NCBI GenBank assembly: GCA_946414395.1
Contig: CAMKOE010000007.1
Coordinates: 31,273-95,272, forward strand
Length of the DNA stretch: 64,000 nucleotides
Source: an uncultured Porphyromonadaceae bacterium
GTDB lineage: Bacteria; Bacteroidota; Bacteroidia; Bacteroidales; Muribaculaceae
Reading direction: 5' to 3'
Shown here: piece by piece, positions 1 through 9,146 of the stretch
How positions within the stretch are numbered: position 1 is the stretch's first letter
Layout: the number at the start of each line of letters is the position of its first letter
Notes under the pieces: generated by a model
The model's database searches: none
Seen by the model: only the letters and a program-made list of their open reading frames with translations
Told to the model about the DNA's origin: nothing
Program-made: the position numbers and the translations under genes

Positions 1-804
1 ACCGACATCCAGGACGTGGGGCTCAGGTTCTACACCTACTATGTGACGATGATCAACCTGATGGATGCCGCGGTGACCTACGGCAAGCAATTCATGGTGC
101 TGGACAGGCCCAACCCCAACGGCATGACGGTTGACGGCCCGATACTGGACATGACACTCAAGTCGGGCGTGGGCCGCCTGCCCATCCCCACCGTCCACGG
201 CATGACCCTGGGCGAACTGGCCCAGATGGCCAATGGCGAGGGATGGCTCAAGGATGGCAAGAAGTGTGACCTCACGGTCATTCCCTGCCAGAACTATACC
301 CACCAGACGCGCTACACGCTGCCCATTGCCCCGAGTCCCAACCTGCCCAACATGCTCGCCATCTACCTGTATCCCTCGATGTGCTACTTTGAGGGCACCA
401 CGGTGAGCCTGGGCCGCGGCACCGACTGGCCATTCCAGGTCTATGGTCACCCGGACATGACGGGTTATGACTTCGAGTTCACACCCAAGAGCCGCCCGGG
501 CGCCAAGACACCTCCCCAGATGGACAAATTGTGCCACGGCGTGGACCTTCACAACCTCGATGCCGAGGAGGTCATTGCCCAGGGCATCAACCTCGAGTAC
601 ATCATCGACGCCTACCGCAACCTGACCAAGAACGGCAAGCAATTCTACCTCAAGAGCAACTTCTTTGACCTGCTGATGGGTACCACTACCGTGCGCCAAA
701 TGATTGCCGAGGGCAAGAGCGCAGAGGAAATCAAGGCCACCTGGCAAGCCGACGTCGAACTCTTCAAGGCCCAGCGCCGCCCCTACCTCCTGTATGCCGA
801 GTAA
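1..804 (+). CDS. namZ: Exo-beta-N-acetylmuramidase NamZ family (DUF1343), 5'-truncated by window
   Basis: The frame is open from base 1, so the N-terminal part, with any signal peptide, lies outside the window; 267 codons remain. The first residues, DIQDVGLRFYTYY, and the later EGTTVSLGRGTDWPF block are hallmarks of the DUF1343 family. The characterised members (NamZ) remove terminal MurNAc from peptidoglycan chains in the periplasm or outside the cell. The C-terminal part ends normally at a TAA. A sodium:solute symporter follows 68 bp downstream on the same strand, which suits release of MurNAc followed by uptake, as proposed for the MurNAc salvage genes of Tannerella. The family assignment is secure; the MurNAc role comes from family knowledge plus context. 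MurK or MurQ, if linked, would lie to the left of the window. Confidence 0.88.
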   Translation, partial: TDIQDVGLRFYTYYVTMINLMDAAVTYGKQFMVLDRPNPNGMTVDGPILDMTLKSGVGRLPIPTVHGMTLGELAQMANGEGWLKDGKKCDLTVIPCQNYTHQTRYTLPIAPSPNLPNMLAIYLYPSMCYFEGTTVSLGRGTDWPFQVYGHPDMTGYDFEFTPKSRPGAKTPPQMDKLCHGVDLHNLDAEEVIAQGINLEYIIDAYRNLTKNGKQFYLKSNFFDLLMGTTTVRQMIAEGKSAEEIKATWQADVELFKAQRRPYLLYAE

Positions 805-872
805 GGCGATAGAGTAGCGAGTGGAGATAATTAAACCTATTCACTGAAAAAAATAAAAAATAAAAAAAAGAT

Positions 873-2327
873 ATGACTCCCTGGATTGTACTTGCCACGA
901 TTGTTGGCTACTTCATTCTGCTGTTTATCATCTCGTGGGCAGCGTCGCGCAAGAGCGACACGGCAACCGCCCTGAGTGGCGGCCGCCAGGCCCCGTGGTT
1001 CATCGTCGCCATCGCCATGCTGGGTGCCCCCATCTCGGGCGTGACCTTCATCTCGGTTCCAGGCATGGTGGTCACCAAGGGCTTCAGTTACATGCAGATG
1101 GCACTGGGCTTCATCGTGGGTTACTTTGTCATCGCCTATGTGCTCATCCCCCTGTTCTACAAGCGCAACCTGGTATCCATCTATGGCTATCTGGAACAGC
1201 GATTTGGCGGCAGCACCCACAAGAGCGGCGCGTGGTTCTTCTTCATCAGCAAGATGCTGGGCGCGGCCGTGCGCTTCTATGTCGTGTGCGTCACGCTGCA
1301 GTTGCTGGTGTTCTCACCGCTACACATCCCCTTTGTCATCAACGTCATCGTCACCATTGCGCTGATTTTCCTGTACACCTTGCAGGGCGGCGTGAAGACC
1401 GTCATCTGGACCGACACGCTGAAGAGTTTCTGCCTCATCTTGTCGGTCGTGCTGAGCATCTACTTTGTCGCCAAGGGACTGGGTTATGACCTGGGCGGCC
1501 TGTGCAAGGCCGTGGCCGGTGACGAGTCGTCGCGCATCTTCTTCTTTGACAACCCCAAGGAGGGTACCTACTTCTGGAAACAGTTCATTGCCGGTATCTT
1601 CATGGTCATCGCCACAACAGGCCTCGATCAAGACCTGATGCAGCGCAGCCTGGCCTGCAAGAACGCCAACGAGTCGGCCAAGAACCTCATCGTGAGCGTC
1701 TTCCTGCAGGTCATCGTCATTGCCCTGTTCCTCATCCTGGGCACCCTGCTCACGCTCCACGTCAAGGCTCACGGCATCGCCATGCCCGAGAAGACCGACG
1801 AACTCTTTGGCACGGTAGCCTTCAGCCAAGGCATGCCCGTGTTGCTGGGCGTGGTGTTCATCATCGGCCTGATTGCCGCCGCCTACTCGGCTGCCGGCTC
1901 GGCGTTGACATCGCTCACCACCTCGTTTACCGTTGATATTCTCGAAGCCGACAAGAAGCAGGACGACCAGACCCTGGGCCGCACACGCCGCATGGTGCAC
2001 ATCGCCATGGCTGCCGGAATGGGGCTGGTGATTCTCATTTTCTATGCCATCAGCAACAGTGATGCCATCAGTGCGGTTTACACGCTGGCCAGTTACACCT
2101 ATGGTCCGATTTTGGGCTTGTTTGCCTTTGGCATGATGTGCAAGAGCCCGGTGCGTGACCGTCTGGTTCCCGTGGTGTGCATCGCCGCGCCCGTCATCAG
2201 TTTCTTCATCCAGATGTGGTTGAAGAGCCAGTTTGACTACACGCTGGGCTTCGAGTTGCTGCTGCTGAACGCCGCCTTGACCATGATAGGCCTGGCGCTA
2301 CTCATCAAGAAGGATAATAACTCCTAA
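873..2327 (+). CDS. Sodium:solute symporter (SSS family), putative MurNAc/sugar importer
   Basis: This 484-residue integral inner-membrane protein has about 13 hydrophobic segments from residue 3 to the C-terminus. Features typical of SSS transporters include the early SGGRQAPWFIVAIAMLGAPISG-type segment around residues 30-55 and the AAAYSAAGSALTSLTTSF segment around residues 330-350, which resembles the sodium-site helix. It should couple sodium entry to uptake of an organic solute. Its position just behind the NamZ-family gene, with only an A-rich 68-bp gap and no recognisable promoter, suggests cotranscription and a MurNAc or muropeptide-sugar substrate. The substrate is inferred from context; the transporter family is clear. 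Confidence 0.85.
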   Translation: MTPWIVLATIVGYFILLFIISWAASRKSDTATALSGGRQAPWFIVAIAMLGAPISGVTFISVPGMVVTKGFSYMQMALGFIVGYFVIAYVLIPLFYKRNLVSIYGYLEQRFGGSTHKSGAWFFFISKMLGAAVRFYVVCVTLQLLVFSPLHIPFVINVIVTIALIFLYTLQGGVKTVIWTDTLKSFCLILSVVLSIYFVAKGLGYDLGGLCKAVAGDESSRIFFFDNPKEGTYFWKQFIAGIFMVIATTGLDQDLMQRSLACKNANESAKNLIVSVFLQVIVIALFLILGTLLTLHVKAHGIAMPEKTDELFGTVAFSQGMPVLLGVVFIIGLIAAAYSAAGSALTSLTTSFTVDILEADKKQDDQTLGRTRRMVHIAMAAGMGLVILIFYAISNSDAISAVYTLASYTYGPILGLFAFGMMCKSPVRDRLVPVVCIAAPVISFFIQMWLKSQFDYTLGFELLLLNAALTMIGLALLIKKDNNS

Positions 2328-2351
2328 CTTCTAACTCCTAACTAAAAGAAG

Positions 2352-3248
2352 ATGGCTCGCAACCTCATCAATCGCTACGTGTGGCTGGTGGACACCATCA
2401 GCCGCTACGGGCGCATCACGCTCAAGGCGTTGAACGAGGTCTGGTTGCGTAGCGACATCAGCGAGGGCCAGCCGCTGGCACGACGCACTTTTTTCCATTA
2501 CCGTGAGGGGATTGAGCAGATGTTTGACATCAACATCCAGTGCGACAAGGCGACGTTTGAATACTATATCGACGACTCGGGCGGAGAGAGCGATGCCCGC
2601 CTCAGGTCATGGCTGGTGGACTCGCTGTCGATGAGCGGCATGCTGGGCAATGCGCACGACATCAGCAACCGCATCATGCTCGAGAATGTGCCCTCGGCCC
2701 GCGAGCATCTGCCCGTCATCATCGACGCGTTGAAGCAGAATCACCGCATCCGATTCTCCTACAAGAGTTACACCCGTTCCCTGCCCACCGACGGCATCGT
2801 CCTTGAGCCCTATTTTGTCAAGATTTTCAAGCAGTTGTGGTATGTCATCGGGCTCAATATCAAGGATGGTCTGATCAAGACCTATTCGCTGGACCGCATG
2901 AGCCACCTGAACCTCATGCAGGAGACTTTCGCCATGCCCGAGAACGTCAAGCCGTCGGAGTTCTTCAAGGACTGCTTTGGCATCATTACCAACCAGAACA
3001 GCCCCAAGCGCATCGTCCTGCGCGTGGAGCCCACTCAGGCCAAATACTTCCGAGCCCTGCCACTGCACAGTTCCCAGCAGGAGGAAGTGCACGACGACTA
3101 CTCCATTTTCTCCTACATGATGCGCATCACCTATGACCTGAAGGAGGAACTCATGTCCCACGGCTCCAGCATCGAGGTGCTGGAACCCAAGGAACTGAAA
3201 GCCCTCATCCGCACCGAACTAGAGCAAGCCCTCAAGAACTATCAATAA
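2352..3248 (+). CDS. WYL-domain transcriptional regulator
   Basis: A 298-residue protein. The N-terminal region (about 1-75) looks like a winged-helix DNA-binding domain. A WYL domain follows (about 120-200), with the family signature visible as QLWYVIGLN and then IKTYSLDRMSHLNL. A C-terminal extension completes the protein. WYL proteins sense small ligands or nucleic-acid-type effectors and usually regulate the neighbouring gene. It lies 24 bp after the symporter on the same strand, so it may control this muropeptide salvage operon; that is inference. The start ATG is preceded by an A-rich stretch and repeated CTAACT motifs. Confidence 0.82.
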   Translation: MARNLINRYVWLVDTISRYGRITLKALNEVWLRSDISEGQPLARRTFFHYREGIEQMFDINIQCDKATFEYYIDDSGGESDARLRSWLVDSLSMSGMLGNAHDISNRIMLENVPSAREHLPVIIDALKQNHRIRFSYKSYTRSLPTDGIVLEPYFVKIFKQLWYVIGLNIKDGLIKTYSLDRMSHLNLMQETFAMPENVKPSEFFKDCFGIITNQNSPKRIVLRVEPTQAKYFRALPLHSSQQEEVHDDYSIFSYMMRITYDLKEELMSHGSSIEVLEPKELKALIRTELEQALKNYQ

Positions 3249-3263
3249 ATCAAGAAAAAGCAA

Positions 3264-4790
3264 ATGAAACGTCAACTGTTTATATTACTGGCGCTGTTGC
3301 CGTTGCTGCTGGCGGCACAGGTGGGAGACCTGCCCCGCAGCGCGCCCGCAGCCGAGGGCGTGAGCACCCAGGCTGTCATCGACATGATGGACTCGCTGAT
3401 GGCACTGCCCGATTGTGAAATCCACCATGTGATGGTCCTGCGACACGGCCGCGTGATTGCCGAGGTGCACCCGGCACCATTCCGTGCTGTGGACGCCCAC
3501 ACGCTCTACTCGGCCAGCAAGACCTTCACCTCGCTGGCAGTGGGCATCGCCATCGACGAGAACCTGCTACGGCTTGACGACCGCGTGGTGACCTTCTTCC
3601 CCGACAAACGCCCTGACACCATCAGTGACAATCTGGCCGCTATGACGGTGCGCGACCTGCTGATGATGGCCGCTGGCATCAAGCCCGACTGGGCCATGCG
3701 TGACCTGGAAGGCGCCGACTGGATCAAGGTGTGGCTGGCCAAGCCATGTGACGAGGCGCCTGGCACTCACTTCCAGTATGACTCGATGTGCACCTTCATG
3801 CTCAGCGCCATCGTGCAGCGCGTGACGGGGCGCACCCTGCTCGACTACCTGAACCAGAAACTGTTCGGCCCCATGCACATCACCCAAGCGGATTGGGAAA
3901 TGAGCCCCGACGGCATCAGCACCGGCGGCTGGGGATTGCGCGTCCAGGCCCAGACGATGGCCAAGTTGGGCCTGCTGCTCATGGACAAGGGCCGCTGGGA
4001 AGGCAAGCAACTCGTGAGTGCCGCCTACATTGAAGAGGCCTGCTCGCCGCTCATTTACTACCAGAACAGGAAAGAAACCGATGCACCCACCGACGGCAAT
4101 CAGGGCTACGGCTTCCAGATTTGGCGTTGCAAGTGGCCTGGAGCCATCCGTGCCGACGGCGCCTTCGGCCAGTACTCGGTCGTTGTGCCCCAAGCGGACC
4201 TCGTGGTGGTCATCCTGGGCGTGATTCCCAACGGTCATTCCGAGTTGGCCTGCATCTGGAACCAGTTGATGCCGGGCATCAAGAGCAATGATCCCTTGCA
4301 GCCCGAGAAGAAACTGCAGGCACGCCTGAATCAATTGTGTGCTACCGCCTCGTTGCCACTCCCGAAGGGCAAGCAACAGACCAAGCGGGGAGAACAGATT
4401 GCAGGCATGATCATGCAGTTGGATGCCAATCAGCATGGTTACAGGAACCTGACTATCACCTATGACGGCTCATTGCTAATTACCTATAACGATGGCACTC
4501 AAGACCTCTTGAGCAGTGGCTATGGCAAGTGGCGCTACACGAGCATGAGGGGCCTCCCACCCTACTCCATCAATGCCGTGAACCGCATGCGCGACCTCAA
4601 GCATGACTTTGTGGCCGCGTCGGCCTATGCCTGGACATCGCCCACGACGCTCGAGGTACGTGTTCACTATGTGAACTGGATCAGCGGCACGACATTCACC
4701 TTCGACTTCGACAAGAACGAGGTGACCATGTGCGACAATTTCCCTGGTTCCAAGCCCGAGACCGTCCATTTCCTTGGCCTTAGAAATTAA
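3264..4790 (+). CDS. Secreted serine hydrolase, beta-lactamase class C / PBP4-like fold (paralogue 1)
   Basis: A 508-residue protein with a signal peptide (residues 1 to about 19, ending LLAAQ). The nucleophile motif SASK (SxxK) is near residues 83-86 and the second motif YDS (YxN/S type) near residue 172. A GAFGQYSVVVP segment replaces the KTG box, as in many esterase or peptidase members of this family. The C-terminal 130 residues form an extra domain shared with the next gene. The family includes D-aminopeptidases, D-Ala-D-Ala carboxypeptidases and esterases. Location after NamZ and the symporter suggests it trims peptide or ester groups from muropeptides before uptake, but the substrate is not shown by sequence. 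Confidence 0.8.
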   Translation: MKRQLFILLALLPLLLAAQVGDLPRSAPAAEGVSTQAVIDMMDSLMALPDCEIHHVMVLRHGRVIAEVHPAPFRAVDAHTLYSASKTFTSLAVGIAIDENLLRLDDRVVTFFPDKRPDTISDNLAAMTVRDLLMMAAGIKPDWAMRDLEGADWIKVWLAKPCDEAPGTHFQYDSMCTFMLSAIVQRVTGRTLLDYLNQKLFGPMHITQADWEMSPDGISTGGWGLRVQAQTMAKLGLLLMDKGRWEGKQLVSAAYIEEACSPLIYYQNRKETDAPTDGNQGYGFQIWRCKWPGAIRADGAFGQYSVVVPQADLVVVILGVIPNGHSELACIWNQLMPGIKSNDPLQPEKKLQARLNQLCATASLPLPKGKQQTKRGEQIAGMIMQLDANQHGYRNLTITYDGSLLITYNDGTQDLLSSGYGKWRYTSMRGLPPYSINAVNRMRDLKHDFVAASAYAWTSPTTLEVRVHYVNWISGTTFTFDFDKNEVTMCDNFPGSKPETVHFLGLRN

Positions 4791-4802
4791 CGTATTCATG
4801 CC

Positions 4803-6422
4803 ATGATAAAATACTGTTTATTGACCGTTGTCTTGCTATTGGGCGCCTGCCTGACCGCCATGGGGCAGGTGGGTGAGTTGCCCCGCAGCACACCCGAGGA
4901 ACAAGGCGTGAGCGGCGAGTTGATCAAGTCCTTTATCCATAATCTGACCAGCCAGCCCAATGTGGACGTGCACCACTTGATGATCCTGCGCCACGGCAAG
5001 GTCATCCATGAAGATCATGCCGCCCCCTATCGAGCCACCGACGTGCATACACTCTACAGCGCCAGCAAGACCGTGACGGGTCTGGCTGTGGGCCTCGCCG
5101 TTGACGACGGGCTGCTCACGGTCGATGACAAGGTGTCAAAATACCTGCGCGACAAGATGCCCGCAACACTGTCTCCCGCCCTTGACAGCCTAACGGTGCG
5201 CAACCTGCTGATGATGGCCGCTGGCCGCGTCGAGGACAAGGACAACAAACCCGAGAATGAGAGCGACTGGCTCACGGCTTGGTTTGCAGGCGAGTTTCAG
5301 GGGGTCGGCAAGGAGTTCTTCTATGACTCGATGTGCACCCACGCGCTGGCGGCTATCGTCACGAGAGTCACGGGCAAGTCCCTGCTTGACTATGTCAACG
5401 AGCGCATTTTCACACCCCTCCACATCACCGTCGCCGACTGGGAACTGGCACCGGACAGCATCGAGGCCGGATGCTGGGGATTGAGGCTGCAGGCCGAGAG
5501 CGAGGCCAAACTGGGCCTGCTCATGCTGCATCAGGGCAACTGGAACGGCCAGCAACTGGTGAGCGCGCAATGGATTCACGACATGACCCAGCGCCTGATT
5601 TCCACCGAGAAGCCCTTGCCCAAATTGCCATGGAAAGAGCGTTTCCTGAATTTCCTGAGGCGAATCTGGCACAGCGTCCGCTCGTGGTTCACGGGCTATA
5701 ACTCGGACGACTATTTCATGGGCTACGGCTACCAGACCAAGGCCATCCAGCACCCGCGGGCGGAGTGCTTCTTTGCTGCCGGCTATGGCGGGCAACTCAT
5801 CTATGTCGTGCCCGAGTTGGACTTTGTCATCGTCATCAACGGGCGGGCCGCCAATTATGGCCACGAACTCAACACGATATACTATAACTTTATCGAGCCC
5901 TTCCTTGATAACGCAGGCGCCCTGATGAAGGCCGCCCCGATCCACCTGTCCATCGAGATGCCACAGGGCAACGCCACACATCCGCTTGAGGATACCCTGT
6001 TGCGTGTCACCTATGGTCTCGAGGACAACCTGCTGGGGCTGCAGTACCTCAGGGTCAGCCGGTCGGGCAACGACCGCGTCTTCACCATGATTGACAAGCG
6101 GGGCCCCCTACGAGCCATTGCAGCCTGTGGCGAGTGGCGCATCACCACCAGCGACGAGCGGCCCATCTACAGCCTGGAGTGCCTAGAGCCGCTGTTGGGC
6201 ACCCCACGCCCGTTCACCACGGCAGCGGCCTATGCCTGGCAGGGCGACACACTGGTGATGCGTGCAGACTGGCTAGACGGAGGCGACAACCGCCGCTTGA
6301 AGATTCACCCCGAGGGCACGCATGTCACCGTGATTGCCAACGAGAGTTATGACGCGCTGTTGACCGACACCATCAGGGGTGAAATCGCCGAAGTCGAATG
6401 GAAAACAGGAGCGGGTATCTAA
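4803..6422 (+). CDS. Secreted serine hydrolase, beta-lactamase class C / PBP4-like fold (paralogue 2)
   Basis: A 539-residue tandem paralogue of the preceding gene, 12 bp downstream. A hydrophobic N-terminal signal is present (residues 1-21, ending TAMGQ). SASK lies near residues 87-90 and YDS near residue 174, in the same order and spacing as paralogue 1. It differs by an insertion around residues 275-305, rich in Arg, Lys, Trp and Phe (ERFLNFLRRIWHSVRSWF), that could form a cationic amphipathic helix. The C-terminal extra domain is retained. Likely a muropeptide-processing or ester-cleaving periplasmic enzyme. The two copies are clearly diverged, so the duplication is not recent. Confidence 0.8.
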   Translation: MIKYCLLTVVLLLGACLTAMGQVGELPRSTPEEQGVSGELIKSFIHNLTSQPNVDVHHLMILRHGKVIHEDHAAPYRATDVHTLYSASKTVTGLAVGLAVDDGLLTVDDKVSKYLRDKMPATLSPALDSLTVRNLLMMAAGRVEDKDNKPENESDWLTAWFAGEFQGVGKEFFYDSMCTHALAAIVTRVTGKSLLDYVNERIFTPLHITVADWELAPDSIEAGCWGLRLQAESEAKLGLLMLHQGNWNGQQLVSAQWIHDMTQRLISTEKPLPKLPWKERFLNFLRRIWHSVRSWFTGYNSDDYFMGYGYQTKAIQHPRAECFFAAGYGGQLIYVVPELDFVIVINGRAANYGHELNTIYYNFIEPFLDNAGALMKAAPIHLSIEMPQGNATHPLEDTLLRVTYGLEDNLLGLQYLRVSRSGNDRVFTMIDKRGPLRAIAACGEWRITTSDERPIYSLECLEPLLGTPRPFTTAAAYAWQGDTLVMRADWLDGGDNRRLKIHPEGTHVTVIANESYDALLTDTIRGEIAEVEWKTGAGI

Positions 6423-6423
6423 A

Positions 6424-7335
6424 ATGCGTGACATTACCGACATAGCAGACGTCAAGCGGCGTTTCCTGGCCCACCTGACAATGGAGAAAGGCATGAGTCG
6501 CAACACCGCCGCCGCCTATGGCGACGATGTGGACAAACTCACGCGCTATCTTGCCGATGCGGGCATCGCCGTCGAGAGCGCCTCGACCGACGACCTGGAG
6601 CGATTTATCTGCGACCTGCAGGACGTAGGCATCCAGCCACGCTCCCAGGCCCGCATCATCAGCGGGGTGAAGAGTTTCTACAAGTTCCTGCGGCTGGAGG
6701 GGCACATGGACTGCGACCCCACCGAACTGCTACTCACGCCCAAAATCGGCCGCCACTTGCCCGAGGTGCTCACCATCGCCGAGATTGATGCCATGATCGA
6801 GTGCATCGACATGTCAAAGGCAGAGGGACAACGCAACCGCGCCATCATCGAGACACTGTACGGCTGCGGCCTGCGCGTGAGCGAACTGGTGACGCTGCGC
6901 CTGTCCCAACTCTTCCTGGACGAGCGCTATGTCATCATCCAGGGCAAGGGCAACAAGCAGCGCCTGGTGCCCATCTCCCCTGTCGCTATCGACCAGATCA
7001 ACCTCTACCTGGAACAGACGCGTTCCCGCCAGGTGGCACAGCGGGGATGCGAGGACATCCTGTTCCTGAACCGCCGCGGCGCGATGTTGACGCGCCAGAT
7101 GATTTTCCACATCGTCAAGCAACTGTGTGAACTGGCGGGCATCAAGAAGGCCGTCAGCCCCCACACCCTGCGCCACAGTTTCGCCACCCACCTGCTCGAG
7201 GGCGGCGCCAACCTGCGCGCCATCCAGCAGATGCTGGGCCACGAGAGCATCACCACGACCGAGATCTACGTCCACATCGACCGCACCCGCCTGCGCGACG
7301 AGATCCTCAGCCACCACCCCCGCAACAATAACTAA
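6424..7335 (+). CDS. xerD: Tyrosine recombinase XerD
   Basis: A 303-residue site-specific recombinase of normal XerD length. The N-terminal SAM-like core-binding domain spans about 10-95 (MSRNTAAAYGDDVDKL). The catalytic domain carries the full set: Arg in LYGCGLRVSELVTL, Lys in QGKGNKQRLVP, the HTLRHSFATHLLEGG block, LGHESITTTEIY and the final Tyr in EIYVHI. It should act with XerC at dif to resolve chromosome dimers. The ATG at 6424, one base after the preceding stop codon, is preferred over an in-frame GTG at 6379 inside the upstream gene. XerD is not obviously related to the salvage genes before it and probably benefits from read-through. Confidence 0.93.
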   Translation: MRDITDIADVKRRFLAHLTMEKGMSRNTAAAYGDDVDKLTRYLADAGIAVESASTDDLERFICDLQDVGIQPRSQARIISGVKSFYKFLRLEGHMDCDPTELLLTPKIGRHLPEVLTIAEIDAMIECIDMSKAEGQRNRAIIETLYGCGLRVSELVTLRLSQLFLDERYVIIQGKGNKQRLVPISPVAIDQINLYLEQTRSRQVAQRGCEDILFLNRRGAMLTRQMIFHIVKQLCELAGIKKAVSPHTLRHSFATHLLEGGANLRAIQQMLGHESITTTEIYVHIDRTRLRDEILSHHPRNNN

Positions 7336-7369
7336 TGAAGCGTTACCGAAGAGAGAAGCAGGGCAAGTG

Positions 7370-7400
7370 TTTGCCATTTGGAGATTTTTCATTAAATTTG
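7370..7400 (+). promoter_or_regulatory. Bacteroidota sigma promoter for cotH paralogue 1
   Basis: TTTG at 7370-7373, a 19-bp spacer, then TAAATTTG at 7393-7400 matches the Bacteroidota -33/-7 consensus exactly. It lies 34 bp before the ATG at 7435. Confidence 0.75.
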
Positions 7401-7434
7401 CCGCGACTACCGAAATTAAGCATCCGCACCAACA

Positions 7435-9045
7435 ATGATGAAGAGACTGATATTACTGGCCGTGGCGGTACTGACGCTCACAGGAACCGCCCATGCATGG
7501 TCATGGTGGGACAACTATCCCCCCGATAACGAGAACGTCAGGTTGACCTCGACCAACCTTCCCATCGTCTGGATTGACGTGGACGGGGAATACATCGACA
7601 CGTCTGAGCGCATCACAGCACGCATGAAGATTATCCACAACGGCGACGGCAACCTCAACTATGCCGACACGGTGGCCCACCCCGGGCAGCATGTGGACTA
7701 TGAAGGGTTCATCGCGATACGTTACCGCGGCAACAGTTCCTTCACCAACAGCGACAAGAAGCCCTACTCCTTCCGCCTGCTCGACAAGCCGCTCGAGGAG
7801 GGTGGCGTGAAGAAGAAGGTGAACATCCTGGGCATGGGCAAGGACAACAACTGGGCATTGCTCGCCCCCTACTCCGACAAGAGCATGATACGCGACATGC
7901 TGGCCTTTGAGATCTCGCGGCCGTGGATGGAATACACGCCCGAGGGCCGATACTGCGAACTCTTCCTGGACGGCACCTACTATGGCGTGTATATCCTCAC
8001 CGAGGTCGTGTCCAAGGGCAAGACGCGCATCAACCTGGACGACCCTGGGGAAACAGGCGACGAACTCACCGGCGGCTATATCATGGAGGTCAACCGCACC
8101 GACGGTGAGGTCACCTACACCTCCAGGTACAACCCCCTGAGCAAGAACGGCCAGCGCCTCATGAACCGGTATATCAATTGCCAGTACAAGTCTCCGGACT
8201 ATGAAGACATGACCCAGGCCCAGGTCGATTACATCAACGGCCGCATCGACCAGATGGAGACTGCCTTGTGGAACTATCGCCCCACCGGAACAGCCACCTA
8301 CAAGGAATACCTGGATGTGCAGAATTTCATCGACTACCAGATTGCCATGGAACTGGGGCACAATGTGGACGGCTACCGGTTGAGCGGCAAGTTCTTCAAG
8401 CGGCGCGACAGTCAAGACCCCCGCTTCAAGATGGTGGTGTGGGACATGAACCTGGCCTATGGCAACGCCGACTATTATGACGCCTGGCGAACCGACACCT
8501 GGATGTACCAGAACAATGACCTGCTGAACAGCAAGGGCGACGAGCAACTGGTCCCCTTCTGGTGGTACAAACTCAACACCGATGCCGACTATATCGCGGC
8601 TTTCAAGGCCCGCTGGGCACAGTACCGCCGCAGCAACCTGCGCCAGGACCGCATTCTCGCCACAGTGGACTCGCTGGCCAACGTCCTCACCTCGTATGGC
8701 GCCGAGAGCCGCAACAGCCGCGCCTGGCCCCGCTGGGGACAGTATGTGTGGCCCAACTACTACATTGCCGAGGACTACACCGACGAGGTGAACTACCTCA
8801 AGGAGTGGCTCGTGGAGCGCATCGCCTGGATGGACGAGCAACTGGGCTTTGACCCCAACGAGCGCCTGCGTGGCGACGTGGATGGCGACGGCAGTGTCAC
8901 GATCAAGGATCTGACGGCCCTCATCGATAGGATTCTCGCCTATGATTACGACCTCACGGGCGACTGCAACCTCGACGGCAGTGTCACTGTGGCAGACGTC
9001 ACTTGCCTCGTTGACTTTATCCTCTCGGGCAACTGGCAAGAGTGA
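7435..9045 (+). CDS. Secreted CotH-kinase-family protein with C-terminal dockerin-like repeats (paralogue 1)
   Basis: A 536-residue exported protein with a signal peptide (1 to about 21, ending TAHA). The central part is a CotH domain: YRGNSSF near residue 100, KKPYSFRL, the DNNWALLAPYSDKSMIRD block and FKMVVWDMNLAYGNADYY around residue 330-345. CotH domains have a protein-kinase-like fold, and some phosphorylate secreted proteins. Residues about 480-532 hold two EF-hand-like dockerin repeats (DVDGDGSVTIKD and DCNLDGSVTVAD). Dockerins bind cohesins in clostridia; in Bacteroidota such tails are common but their partner is often unknown. Codons 73-218 are identical in DNA to the next gene. The target of the kinase-like domain cannot be told from the sequence. 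Confidence 0.85.
   Translation: MMKRLILLAVAVLTLTGTAHAWSWWDNYPPDNENVRLTSTNLPIVWIDVDGEYIDTSERITARMKIIHNGDGNLNYADTVAHPGQHVDYEGFIAIRYRGNSSFTNSDKKPYSFRLLDKPLEEGGVKKKVNILGMGKDNNWALLAPYSDKSMIRDMLAFEISRPWMEYTPEGRYCELFLDGTYYGVYILTEVVSKGKTRINLDDPGETGDELTGGYIMEVNRTDGEVTYTSRYNPLSKNGQRLMNRYINCQYKSPDYEDMTQAQVDYINGRIDQMETALWNYRPTGTATYKEYLDVQNFIDYQIAMELGHNVDGYRLSGKFFKRRDSQDPRFKMVVWDMNLAYGNADYYDAWRTDTWMYQNNDLLNSKGDEQLVPFWWYKLNTDADYIAAFKARWAQYRRSNLRQDRILATVDSLANVLTSYGAESRNSRAWPRWGQYVWPNYYIAEDYTDEVNYLKEWLVERIAWMDEQLGFDPNERLRGDVDGDGSVTIKDLTALIDRILAYDYDLTGDCNLDGSVTVADVTCLVDFILSGNWQE
7653..8090 (+). repeat. 438-bp perfect direct repeat, copy 1 (within cotH paralogue 1)
   Basis: By line-by-line comparison, bases 7653-8090 are identical to 9356-9793 (offset 1703), including all synonymous positions. 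Sequence on both sides diverges quickly. This suggests recent gene conversion or segmental duplication between two older paralogues. Confidence 0.9.
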
Positions 9046-9082
9046 AAAGCGGGCGGTCCATCCGAAAAAAGTCGTGCAACGG

Positions 9083-9113
9083 TTTGATTATTAAAGTTTT
9101 TTATTTACCTTTG
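9083..9113 (+). promoter_or_regulatory. Bacteroidota sigma promoter for cotH paralogue 2
   Basis: TTTG at 9083-9086, a 19-bp spacer and TACCTTTG at 9106-9113, 33 bp before the ATG at 9147. Spacing and distance to the start mirror the promoter of the first cotH gene. Confidence 0.78.
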
Positions 9114-9146
9114 CACGCTTCATTTAATCAATAGACGCCTCCAGCA

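Noticed and set aside
6379..6423. Upstream GTG start for xerD
   Set aside because: It would overlap the preceding gene by 44 bp and add residues not seen in XerD; the ATG at 6424 follows the upstream stop by one base.
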